The notes under the pieces: generated by a model
What the model was told of the DNA's origin: nothing
The model's input: only the letters and a program-made list of their open reading frames with translations
The model's database searches: none
In this document: positions 6,968-14,536 of the stretch, in pieces
Layout: every line of letters starts with the position of its first letter
Position numbering within the stretch: the first letter of the stretch is position 1
Assembly: GCA_904501855.1 (NCBI GenBank)
Contig: CAJGCI010000026.1
Span: 1 to 16,694, forward strand
Direction: 5' to 3'
Source: Oscillospiraceae bacterium
Lineage (GTDB): Bacteria; Bacillota; Clostridia; Oscillospirales; Oscillospiraceae
Length of the DNA stretch: 16,694 nucleotides
Program-made: the position numbers and the translations under genes

Positions 6968-8956
6968 TTAGTCCTCTCCGGCCTGAAGCAGCACAACGCC
7001 CCAGGCTGGCAGTTCGATTGCGGTTTCGGCTTCGATGTTAGTTCCCTTCAGCAGATCCTTCCGCACGGTTTCCTCTGCTTCCCGCTCCGGACGGAACGAG
7101 ATCGTTTCATCGGAGTAATTAAAATAGAACTCCAGATCTCCCAAACGTCTCCGGATCAGCGGCCAGGAGCAGTCCGGGACCTTCTGTCCGGCGCCCTCTG
7201 CTGCTTTCCGGATATATTCTTTCAATTCATCGACCGTTGCATGATAGCCGATGTACCAGGCCTTGCCTTTGCCGTAGTCATTGCAAGTCACCGCAGCATG
7301 TTCTCCCCAATGCCGATCCGTCATCGGATGAAGTGTCTCGGCCTTATCCGGTCGGAGGAGCTCTGCCCAGCAGGTATCCCCGGTCCGGGTCCAGCGGGAG
7401 TAGGACACTCCGAACACATCCGTCAGTCCGTACGGCTGTGCCCCGGAACGGATCTTTATGTTCTTGTCCGCGAAAAAGCTGCGGAATCCGGCTACTGCGG
7501 TCCCTCCGTTCTCGACGAAGACTTTCGTTTTCGCGATTAGTTCGTCACCGGCAGTATACAGGGATGGAAATACCAGCATCTCATACCGGCTCCAGGCCTC
7601 CTCGGAGTCTTCCAGCTCCCGATCATAGATCACGTCACATTCCAGGTTCTCCTCGTACAGTGCCCGGTAGTATTCCATGACGATATCATTGTACCCGAGC
7701 TCCTTATTGGCAGGAAACCACTTCCATGCCGTCAGCGACTCATTGCTGACCACCAGTGCGATCCGATTAGTCTTTCCGCTGCCGGATATTTTGCGGTATA
7801 CCGTCGGGGCGATCCGGGCGATCTCTGCTCCCAGGGCCCGGACTTCCTCATAAGTCTCATCCGGCTGGCCGTCATGACTGAGTACCCCTTTCCAGTATGC
7901 CTCGATCCCGTTATGAATGGAGTGCCAGGGCCAGTACATCATTCCTCTGGCACCGGAAGCCATATGACTGAACGCCATCTGACGGAGCTGTCCCGGATAA
8001 GGCAGCCATCCCGTGAAGCATTGCGCCTGAGATTCCAGCACTACATAGGGCGCCTTCTTTAAGGAGCGGATCAGGTCCCCGCCAAAGGCGATCTCGATAC
8101 CTGTCAGCTGATGGGCCACGGGGAAATAGATGTCCGTTCCGGCCAGCGTCACCGCTTTGGACGCCTCATAATCATTGAGATCCGGCTGCATGCCCCAGGA
8201 CCTTCCCAATTGCTGTTTTTCTGTTCCAAGAACGATCCAGTCAAAATCAAAATTGTGAGTGATGAATTGGTCATCCCGTTTATATTCCCTGACGATATCC
8301 GACTGCCATAGCAGAAATTCCGCAGCCAGATGCCGCCGGTACTCCTCGTAGGCGCATCCATAGCTCCCATTGACCGTGCCGGTAGGATCCGGCAGTTCCT
8401 CGAAGGAGGCGACGGAATTACTCCAGTGATGAAGCCCATAAGCTTCATTGAGATCCTCAATGGTATCAAACCGTTCCCGCAGCCAGTTGCGAAAACCTTC
8501 CACAACCCGTTCGTTGTGCATGAAGTAATGCTTGGTCTCGTTGTCGATCTGAAACCCGATGACATTGGCATACCCTGCCGTACGGGATACCAGTTCGCGG
8601 ATGATCCGCTCGGCATGAAACCGGTATGTGGGGTTGGTGATATCCATATCCTGACGCGACCCGAAGCGGTTCTCCCCCATCATGGATGGATCCTTGCGGG
8701 CAAGCCACGCCGGGATCGCGTAGGTAGGGGTCCCCACGATCACATCGATGCCATGTACCGCCGCGGCCTCGATCACGCGAATCACGCTGGTAAAATCGAA
8801 TTCCCCTTCCCTCGGCTCCTCGACAGACCATGTGGACTCAGCGATACGGATCGTATTGATCCCTGCATCTTCCATAAGAGTGAGATCTGTCTCCAAACGG
8901 TCTGCAGGAAGGTATTCGATGTAATAATCTGCACCAAAAATAAACCTTTTCATCAT
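6968..8956 (-). CDS. GH42 glycosidase (beta-galactosidase / possible alpha-L-arabinopyranosidase)
   Basis: A 662-residue GH42 enzyme of normal family length with no signal peptide, so cytoplasmic. The N-terminus FIFGADYYIEYLP and GINTIRIAESTWSVEEPREGEFDF are the classical barrel start. GFQIDNET carries the acid/base E140, and VVLESQAQ the nucleophile E308, followed by the YWPWHSIHNG region. A trimerisation-type domain (about 395-600) and a short beta C-terminal domain follow. GH42 members hydrolyse beta-galactosides, and some accept alpha-L-arabinopyranosides, which have the same ring geometry; the arabinose setting favours the latter, by inference. Two ATG codons open the frame. The ribosome site is poor (AGAAAG about 12 bases away), unlike its neighbours, and an internal terminator lies just upstream. 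Confidence 0.88.
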   Translation of the reverse strand: MMKRFIFGADYYIEYLPADRLETDLTLMEDAGINTIRIAESTWSVEEPREGEFDFTSVIRVIEAAAVHGIDVIVGTPTYAIPAWLARKDPSMMGENRFGSRQDMDITNPTYRFHAERIIRELVSRTAGYANVIGFQIDNETKHYFMHNERVVEGFRNWLRERFDTIEDLNEAYGLHHWSNSVASFEELPDPTGTVNGSYGCAYEEYRRHLAAEFLLWQSDIVREYKRDDQFITHNFDFDWIVLGTEKQQLGRSWGMQPDLNDYEASKAVTLAGTDIYFPVAHQLTGIEIAFGGDLIRSLKKAPYVVLESQAQCFTGWLPYPGQLRQMAFSHMASGARGMMYWPWHSIHNGIEAYWKGVLSHDGQPDETYEEVRALGAEIARIAPTVYRKISGSGKTNRIALVVSNESLTAWKWFPANKELGYNDIVMEYYRALYEENLECDVIYDRELEDSEEAWSRYEMLVFPSLYTAGDELIAKTKVFVENGGTAVAGFRSFFADKNIKIRSGAQPYGLTDVFGVSYSRWTRTGDTCWAELLRPDKAETLHPMTDRHWGEHAAVTCNDYGKGKAWYIGYHATVDELKEYIRKAAEGAGQKVPDCSWPLIRRRLGDLEFYFNYSDETISFRPEREAEETVRKDLLKGTNIEAETAIELPAWGVVLLQAGED

Positions 8957-8973
8957 TTTTGCAATACGCTTTC

Positions 8974-9006
8974 TGAGAAAATGGGCTGCCCGAAAAGACA
9001 GCCCAT
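8974..9006 (-). terminator. Probable intrinsic terminator between symporter and GH42 genes
   Basis: On the - strand, ATGGGCTG pairs with CAGCCCAT (arms 8999-9006 and 8981-8988), extended by one G-C and one G-T pair, and is followed by TTTTCTC. The tail is only moderately T-rich, so partial termination inside the operon is more likely than a full stop. It would make the symporter and GH5 messages more abundant than the genes beyond. Confidence 0.55.
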
Positions 9007-9063
9007 ATACTCCTGTTATTATTCTTGCTTACTGCCGACAGGAATCGGCATCACATCCTGCAC

Positions 9064-10488
9064 TTACAGTTCCGGATGATCGCTGGTTCCCTTCCACTTG
9101 CCTTCGTCCAGATCCTTGACAATGATATCGTACTTCTTGTCCAGATCGAACAGAATCAGGCAGATGCAGCCCAGCACGGTAGTGATCAGGGGAACCCAGA
9201 TGTAGGACCAGCTGAGTGCGGAAGCAGCTGCAGCAGTGGTGGGATCCACATCAAATGCACCGGCAGCCAGAATCCAGCCCAGTGCAGCGGTACCGATACC
9301 GGAACCGATCTTCATAGTAAAGGAGGAAGCCGCGTTGCCCATGCCGATGGCCTGGACGTTGGTCTTCCACTGTCCGTAAGTGATGGCGTCCTGAAGAAGG
9401 CCCCACATGGTGGCAGCACCGAGACCGAAACCGGCGCCCTTCAGGGCATTTGCAACCAGAAGGAACGGGATGTTGGTACCAGCCGCTGCGGTCAGTACAT
9501 ATGCGATCCCGGCGACGATCATGCCGATCAGGCCGGTATTTCTCTTACCGATCTTCTTCATCAGTATCGGCGCGACCAACAGCATCAGTCCGATCTGGAA
9601 GATCTGAACGATACTGGAGATGCTGCCGAAGGCACCGGCGTTACCCACACGGTACTGTACGTAGTAGAACTGGGATCCGAACATGGTGCTCATCATAAAG
9701 TAGAGCACGAACAGGAAAATAACCACCAGGACCCAGTATTTGTTGCTTATCAGACTCTTCAGGCTCTCTCCAAGGCTCGGTCCCTGATTTCCGTCTTCTC
9801 CGCCGTTATCCTGTTTGACACGTTCTTTGCACAGGGTAAAGGGAATGAAGCTGACCAGAACAAAGCCAATGGCCATGACCACTGCCGCAACCGTCCAGCC
9901 CTTCTGAGCCGCATACAGCATCTCTTCTCCGCCGCCGTTAACGGTCTGTGCAATCAGAGTGAAGACATTGTTTACCAGCAGCGTGCCGGCAGTTGCAAGC
10001 ATCATACGGAAGTTGCCAAGGAGTCCTCTTTCATAGGAATCCAGTGTCATCAGACCCTGCAGCGTTGCATAGGGAACGTTATATCCGGTATAGAATACGG
10101 TGGATACAAGGTTGTAGGTGATGAATGCATAGACCACTTTTGCCGTCATGCTCATTCCGCCCGGAATGGTGAACATCAGAACCGCGCAGATGCCCATGGG
10201 GATGGACATTCGGATCAGCCAAGGCAGTGCCTTGCCACGTTTGCTGTTTGATCTATCAACGATACGTCCCATGATCAGGTCCGAGACACCATCGAAGATT
10301 CTGGAGATTGCCAGGATGCTGCCTGCTGTTGCCGCGGAAATACCCACGACGCTGACGTAATAGACCAGCAGGAAAGAGGAGATTGCGGTGTAGATCAGGT
10401 TGCCACCGAAATCGCCAAAACCATATGCAATACGTTCCAGCATATTGAGCTTGGCATCCGGTGCCAAATTCAGCTCTCTTTTACTCAT
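9064..10488 (-). CDS. GPH-family sugar:cation symporter
   Basis: A 474-residue membrane protein of the glycoside-pentoside-hexuronide:cation symporter family (MelB/XynP type) with about twelve hydrophobic segments. ISRIFDGVSDLIMG has the DxxxD pair (D66, D70) that corresponds to the cation-site aspartates of MelB, followed by the typical loop DRSNSKRGKALPWLIR. YNVPYATLQGLM is another family block. It imports a glycoside, xyloside or arabinoside with Na+ or H+. As the only transporter here, next to cytoplasmic glycosidases, it is the likely entry route for the whole pathway. Ribosome site GGAGG lies 6 bases before the ATG; the GH5 stop is 23 bases upstream. Family firm; substrate unknown. Confidence 0.9.
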   Translation of the reverse strand: MSKRELNLAPDAKLNMLERIAYGFGDFGGNLIYTAISSFLLVYYVSVVGISAATAGSILAISRIFDGVSDLIMGRIVDRSNSKRGKALPWLIRMSIPMGICAVLMFTIPGGMSMTAKVVYAFITYNLVSTVFYTGYNVPYATLQGLMTLDSYERGLLGNFRMMLATAGTLLVNNVFTLIAQTVNGGGEEMLYAAQKGWTVAAVVMAIGFVLVSFIPFTLCKERVKQDNGGEDGNQGPSLGESLKSLISNKYWVLVVIFLFVLYFMMSTMFGSQFYYVQYRVGNAGAFGSISSIVQIFQIGLMLLVAPILMKKIGKRNTGLIGMIVAGIAYVLTAAAGTNIPFLLVANALKGAGFGLGAATMWGLLQDAITYGQWKTNVQAIGMGNAASSFTMKIGSGIGTAALGWILAAGAFDVDPTTAAAASALSWSYIWVPLITTVLGCICLILFDLDKKYDIIVKDLDEGKWKGTSDHPEL

Positions 10489-10511
10489 TTTTTCCCTCCA
10501 ATATCAAATCC

Positions 10512-11684
10512 TTATACGGTTGGCGGGAACCATCCGAGATCGATGCTTTTTGCCACGTCCCAGCAGTCCCATCCGCGCCAGTTTGCTTCATTCGTCGGAT
10601 CCAGCAGCATCTTATAAGTCCAGTAGAAATATCCGGATCCTTTTTCCCATGCTTTCAGCTGTTCTTCCGAGATCTTGTTATAGATCGCCTTCTTGTCTTC
10701 CTCCGAAACGGTCGCCGCATCTTTGAAATCCACACCGTTCAGAGAAGACTGTCCTCCCTTGGTGTCCATACCCACCGCCAGGGAGTTAAAGATACACCAT
10801 TCTCCGCATACTACGGGAACATATTCCTGTATTTCGGCAATATCCTTCGCATAATGCTCCCGAATATATTCCACATAACCTTCCAGCGTCTGTTCACAGC
10901 CGTAGGCCTCGGCTATCATGAGATACTGATGCGTATCAAGAACGACATTTCCGGCAAACTTCTCCTGAGTCAGAAACTCCTTCCAGTCTTTCAGACGGAA
11001 TCCGTCATGAAACACCACGTATTTTCCTTCTCCGAGTTCCGGCTTGATGACGTCATAGGCACGGTTATAGAATTCTCTCAGAAATTCCATTGTATTTGGT
11101 GCGCTGCCGGCAGCCAGTTCGGGATCGACGGGGGGGTAGCGCCCCGGCACATCCATTTCCGACCACATGGGATCGGTAATCGGCTCATTGATGGGCTGGA
11201 TCCCCCAGAGACCTTCCCGATGACCGTAGCGCTTTGCCAGCTTTCCAAGCAGTTCCACGACGAAATCCACTTCCTCCGGTGTCTGTGACCATTTGCAGAC
11301 ACCGCAGATACCGCCATTGTCAAAACCATTCTGGCTCAGCGGCGCGGTATGCAGGTCGACCAGGATCTTCAAACCGTACTTCTCTGCCCAGCTGAACGCC
11401 TTGTCCAGTTCTTCCAGGCATCCGATAAATGGCGGACGGTCGCCATAAATGAAATATGGAATCGGAATACGGACTGTGTTGAAGCCGATCCGCGCGATGG
11501 TAGCGAAATCACGTTCCGAGATATATTCGCTGCGGTGAATCTTGATTCGGGCTTCATAAGCATCTCTGGACAGCTGCGTCGGCAGATAGTATTCATCCTC
11601 TGCCATGGTTCCGTCAAATAACGCAGGACTCATCCATTTCTCTAACACCAGCCAGTTTCCGAGGTTGACTCCTTTGATAAACAC
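10512..11684 (-). CDS. GH5 glycosidase related to exo-1,3-beta-glucanases
   Basis: A 390-residue single-domain GH5 (clan A) barrel with no signal peptide. The N-terminus KGVNLGNWLVLEKWM, then GFNTVRIPIPYF, LVDLHTAPLSQNGFDNGG, GIQPINEPI (acid/base E167), LDTHQYLM and VVCGEWC (nucleophile E295), follows the pattern of yeast-type exo-1,3-beta-glucanases and their relatives that cut beta-glucosides or release disaccharides from plant glycosides. The start is a GTG with AAAGGAG 7 bases upstream. It is the first gene of the operon, directly after the promoter at 11768-11797, and 23 bases from the symporter. The catalytic fold is firm. An intracellular beta-glucosidase or diglycosidase role is inferred, and the subfamily cannot be assigned by eye. 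Confidence 0.85.
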   Translation of the reverse strand: MFIKGVNLGNWLVLEKWMSPALFDGTMAEDEYYLPTQLSRDAYEARIKIHRSEYISERDFATIARIGFNTVRIPIPYFIYGDRPPFIGCLEELDKAFSWAEKYGLKILVDLHTAPLSQNGFDNGGICGVCKWSQTPEEVDFVVELLGKLAKRYGHREGLWGIQPINEPITDPMWSEMDVPGRYPPVDPELAAGSAPNTMEFLREFYNRAYDVIKPELGEGKYVVFHDGFRLKDWKEFLTQEKFAGNVVLDTHQYLMIAEAYGCEQTLEGYVEYIREHYAKDIAEIQEYVPVVCGEWCIFNSLAVGMDTKGGQSSLNGVDFKDAATVSEEDKKAIYNKISEEQLKAWEKGSGYFYWTYKMLLDPTNEANWRGWDCWDVAKSIDLGWFPPTV

Positions 11685-11709
11685 GGACTCTCTCCTTTCC
11701 TTTTTATTC

Positions 11710-11722
11710 GCGGGAAACCCGC
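11710..11722. repeat. Small GC hairpin in the 5' leader of the GH5 operon
   Basis: GCGGG AAA CCCGC: a five-base stem with a three-base loop just upstream of the GH5 ribosome site. It has no T tract in the operon direction, so it is more likely a leader structure than a terminator. Confidence 0.35.
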
Positions 11723-11729
11723 ATTTTCA

Positions 11730-11742
11730 TTAACCTTGTTAA
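11730..11742. promoter_or_regulatory. Inverted repeat in operon leader, possible operator
   Basis: TTAAC CTT GTTAA, a perfect 5-base inverted repeat about 20-30 bases downstream of the predicted transcription start, which is a common place for a roadblock or repressor site. It is short and the binding protein is unknown. Confidence 0.3.
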
Positions 11743-11753
11743 AATAATATCGT

Positions 11754-11792
11754 AAAAAAGACCTTGGATTATACCAAAAATCCAAGGTCTTT
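11754..11792 (-). terminator. Intrinsic terminator of the GH43-AraC gene
   Basis: A 13-base perfect stem, AAAGACCTTGGAT (11757-11769) with its complement (11780-11792), and a 10-base loop. On the - strand it runs straight into a TTTTTT tract, 70 bases after the GH43-AraC stop. The loop holds the -10 box of the next promoter, so terminator and promoter share the same bases. Confidence 0.8.
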
Positions 11793-11797
11793 ATCAC
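11768..11797 (-). promoter_or_regulatory. Extended -10 promoter of the GH5-to-araD operon
   Basis: On the - strand, TATAAT (11768-11773) is preceded by TGG, an extended -10 signature. GTGATA (11792-11797) lies 18 bases further upstream as a weak -35. The predicted start is near 11761, giving a leader of about 77 bases to the GH5 GTG. The -10 sits in the loop of the terminator hairpin. A weak -35 fits a promoter that needs an activator such as an AraC-type protein. Confidence 0.55.
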
Positions 11798-11798
11798 G

Positions 11799-11808
11799 AA
11801 AACGTTTT
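11799..11808. promoter_or_regulatory. AAAACGTTTT palindrome next to the -35, possible cre or LacI-type operator
   Basis: A perfect 10-base palindrome with a central CG directly abuts the -35 box of the operon promoter. Extended to ATTAAAACGTTTTCG on the - strand, it fits the CcpA cre consensus with two mismatches. LacI-family sugar regulators also use such sites. Binding is inferred from sequence only. Confidence 0.35.
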
Positions 11809-11862
11809 AATGCTACATATTATTAGAAATGTTTAGACGCGGCATGCCTCTATGGTTCGTCC

Positions 11863-14274
11863 TTACTTCCGATATTCTTCCCCATACATCTCCCGATACC
11901 GTTTCGGGGTCATCCCCATCCATTTGTTGAAAACCTGACCGAAATGGCTCTGAGAACTGAAGCTGAACGCCGCTGCGATCTCCGCATAGGTGTCATCTGA
12001 AAAAATCAGTCGGTGGGACGCTGCCATCACTTTTTCCCGCGCGATATAGTCCGACAACGGCATTCCCTTCTCATTGCGAAACAGATGTGAGAGATAATCC
12101 GGGCTGACATGAAGTGCCTGCGCCAGATCTCCCACCTTGATGCGTCGATTGATCTGTTTCTCAATGAGATCCTGGCAACGGTTCACCAGCGGATTATCCG
12201 AATACCGTTCCTTGGATTCTGATACCGCCATACAAAATTCGATCTCCGCATGACGCCCCAATTGCCGCAGGGCCTGTACATCCTGAAGCCGATCCGCCCG
12301 TTGAGTAAAGGAGTCCGCCATGGAATAGGCAAGTTCTGAGCGAAGTCCCCCCTCCACTGCCGAGCGGCTTGCAAGGGTGATAAGCACAATGGTCAGATAG
12401 CGTTCCTGACGAACGGGATCTCGCGCCAGTGTTCCGATACTTCCTTCTTTATCTTCACTGATTGCCTTATATAATCCGTCCAGATCTCCCTTCCGGATAC
12501 ATTCCTGTTCTCTCTTTTCCTGACTGTAGGGATTATGATGTGTATCCGTTTCACCCAGTTCAAAACGAATATCCCGGTATTTCTTCCGGATCTTGGTGAT
12601 ATCTTCTTTCTGGTCAATGCGCTGCTTTCGGAGAAGATCCGGTTCCCGATCCTCATAGATAAAGCAGTCAAATGCCGCGGTCTTCCGATGCATGGCGCGG
12701 TCCTCGCAGGCAAGGCCAACAAATGTCCCGGTAAATTCCCCGTACTGGGAGTACTCATCGGAAAATGTACTGGTATCGAAGGCAGGGCCGATTTTGGTCC
12801 ATTCCTCTGCATTGTCGGACCAGAAAAACTGGGACTCTCTGCCGCGGATCTCCAGCTTGAGCCAGATTGGTCCTTCATTCAGTCCCCGCCTGGCATCCCG
12901 AAAATCTGTTTTATTTCCATTCCGCACACGTACAAGGGAGAGAGCCGGACTGCGCAGCGTCTCACTGTAGTATTTGCATAAGTATGCATAATTCATATTG
13001 TCGTAATACAGGACGAGCCCTGCACTGTGCTGATAGATCTCAGGAGTAAAATCCATCCGTGTGATAACGTCCGCATTGACGCTGGTAAGTTTGCGTGCTA
13101 TCATGCTCACCTTATTCTGTGAACTGATGGCCTCCTGCCCACGGATTCTGAGACATCCGGGCTGGCTCTCCAGATCCGTAAAAGTTTTGGCATCGATTCG
13201 GGGAGTATAGTACTGAATACCCAGAGTTTTGCAGTCAAAGTTATCGTGATCCATCAATGGTTCCGGGTGCCAATCCTCCAGTTTGCTCCCTTCCGTATAA
13301 GTTGTGGCAATATTGTCCTCATTCTCGGATCGAAGCCATCCATCCTCTGTCCATCTCATCTTCTGCATGCAGGTCTCCCGTCCCAGCGTACAACGCAGTT
13401 CCGGGATAAATGGTCGGCCGCAGTGATAGACCATATAGGTCTCTCCCAGTGTTGTCTCCACATAACTTCCATGCCCTGCCTTCTGCAGGTAAACACTGCT
13501 GTTAAAATATCTCGCCTTAAGGTGGTCGATATCCGCACGTTCCTGATAATTATCCGGGACCGACGTCAGGATCGGATTCGTTGGGTCCCCTTCATATGGT
13601 CCCCAGACACTGTCCGCTCGGGCCATGGTGACACAGTGGTAATATCCCGTACCTCCCTCGGCACACATGAGATAGTAACGGCCATCGTGTTTCGTAAGGT
13701 GTGGCGCCTCCAGGCACCCTCGGTTTGTTCCTCCTGCCCAGATTCGCCGGGGCAGCCCGAGGATAGTCTTTTTCTTCGGATCATATTCCACCAGACAGAT
13801 CTCACCCGGTTTGCTGTATCCATCACGTGTCTCCCAGTCAAGTGATACGACCCATTTACGCCCATCATCATCGTGAAACATGGACGCATCAAAACCGGAG
13901 GAATGCAGATAAACGGGCTCGCTCCACGGGCCTCGGATATCCGAGGCAGTGATCACATAGTTGTCAATATCAAAATAACGGGCATTCATTGAGTTCATGA
14001 TGCCGTATACCACATAAAACAGGTCTTCCTCCTGACAATAGGTAAGACAAGGTGCCCAGATACCTGCAGCGGAGGGCATTCCGGTCAGATTGCATGTGGT
14101 CGGATCCGTAAGAACATGTGTGTACAATTCCCATCGCTTCATATCCCTGGAATGGTACACCGGTATTCCCGGAAACCATTCAAAACTCGAAACGGCAATA
14201 TAATAATCTTCTCCCTTTCGACAAATGCAGGGATCCGCATTGAAACCCGTCAGAATAGGATTTTTGACTCTCAT
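11863..14274 (-). CDS. GH43 beta-xylosidase-like enzyme fused to an AraC-family DNA-binding domain
   Basis: One uninterrupted 803-residue frame. Residues 1-335 form a five-bladed GH43 propeller close to Selenomonas beta-xylosidase (GH43_11 type), with all three catalytic acids: base D14 (GFNADPCI), D129 (GFDASMFHD) and acid E189 (CLEAPHL). Residues 341-541 are the concanavalin-like domain of these xylosidases. A charged linker follows, then a helical region (about 583-690, QERYLTIVLITLASRSAVEGGL) seen in Firmicutes AraC regulators. Residues 698-797 hold two helix-turn-helix units (VGDLAQALHVSPDYLSHLFRN; YAEIAAAFSFSSQSHFGQVFNKWMGMTPKRYREMY). There is no signal peptide. AGAGG lies 8 bases before the ATG. 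It probably senses, and may cut, xylosides or arabinosides, and controls the downstream operon. The domain calls are firm; the regulatory role is inferred. Confidence 0.93.
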   Translation of the reverse strand: MRVKNPILTGFNADPCICRKGEDYYIAVSSFEWFPGIPVYHSRDMKRWELYTHVLTDPTTCNLTGMPSAAGIWAPCLTYCQEEDLFYVVYGIMNSMNARYFDIDNYVITASDIRGPWSEPVYLHSSGFDASMFHDDDGRKWVVSLDWETRDGYSKPGEICLVEYDPKKKTILGLPRRIWAGGTNRGCLEAPHLTKHDGRYYLMCAEGGTGYYHCVTMARADSVWGPYEGDPTNPILTSVPDNYQERADIDHLKARYFNSSVYLQKAGHGSYVETTLGETYMVYHCGRPFIPELRCTLGRETCMQKMRWTEDGWLRSENEDNIATTYTEGSKLEDWHPEPLMDHDNFDCKTLGIQYYTPRIDAKTFTDLESQPGCLRIRGQEAISSQNKVSMIARKLTSVNADVITRMDFTPEIYQHSAGLVLYYDNMNYAYLCKYYSETLRSPALSLVRVRNGNKTDFRDARRGLNEGPIWLKLEIRGRESQFFWSDNAEEWTKIGPAFDTSTFSDEYSQYGEFTGTFVGLACEDRAMHRKTAAFDCFIYEDREPDLLRKQRIDQKEDITKIRKKYRDIRFELGETDTHHNPYSQEKREQECIRKGDLDGLYKAISEDKEGSIGTLARDPVRQERYLTIVLITLASRSAVEGGLRSELAYSMADSFTQRADRLQDVQALRQLGRHAEIEFCMAVSESKERYSDNPLVNRCQDLIEKQINRRIKVGDLAQALHVSPDYLSHLFRNEKGMPLSDYIAREKVMAASHRLIFSDDTYAEIAAAFSFSSQSHFGQVFNKWMGMTPKRYREMYGEEYRK

Positions 14275-14333
14275 CTCCGAAACCTCTTTTTTCTGATATT
14301 AATATGGGGTTATTGTATCAATCGATATGATTA

Positions 14334-14362
14334 GTTATATCATAAATAAGCTTTTCATACAA
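14334..14362 (-). promoter_or_regulatory. Promoter of the GH43-AraC gene
   Basis: On the - strand, TTGTAT (14357-14362), a 17-base spacer, then TATAAC (14334-14339) preceded by TGA, an extended -10. The predicted start is near 14327, giving a leader of about 50 bases. It means the fusion gene has its own transcription unit. Confidence 0.6.
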
Positions 14363-14505
14363 AAATTAAGTCTATTTTTCGCCATGTCATCCCTTCCTCT
14401 CCCCGATTCCATCGATAGGATTTTAGGCCTCCCGCTGCAAGCCAGGTCAAGCGAATCCTCTTTGCTTTTTCTGGGAATAAAAATGAGAGAGTGTTCGATA
14501 TGTAT

Positions 14506-14536
14506 GAACTCCCCCGCAAGAAGCGCGGAGGAGTTC
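14506..14536 (-). terminator. Possible terminator hairpin after the esterase gene
   Basis: GAACTCC pairs with GGAGTTC, then one mismatch and four more pairs (CCGC/GCGG) close a loop of about 7 bases. It lies 16 bases past the esterase stop. No T tract follows directly; one comes about 20 bases later. It may be a weak terminator or an mRNA-end structure. Confidence 0.4.

Noticed and set aside
9025..10251. A 408-codon open frame on the + strand
   Set aside because: Antisense shadow of the GPH symporter; the translation is histidine- and glutamine-rich as expected for the complement of membrane-protein codons.
14290..14335. Riboswitch in the leader of the GH43-AraC gene
   Set aside because: The leader is only about 50 bases, A/T-rich, with short palindromes and no known aptamer pattern.
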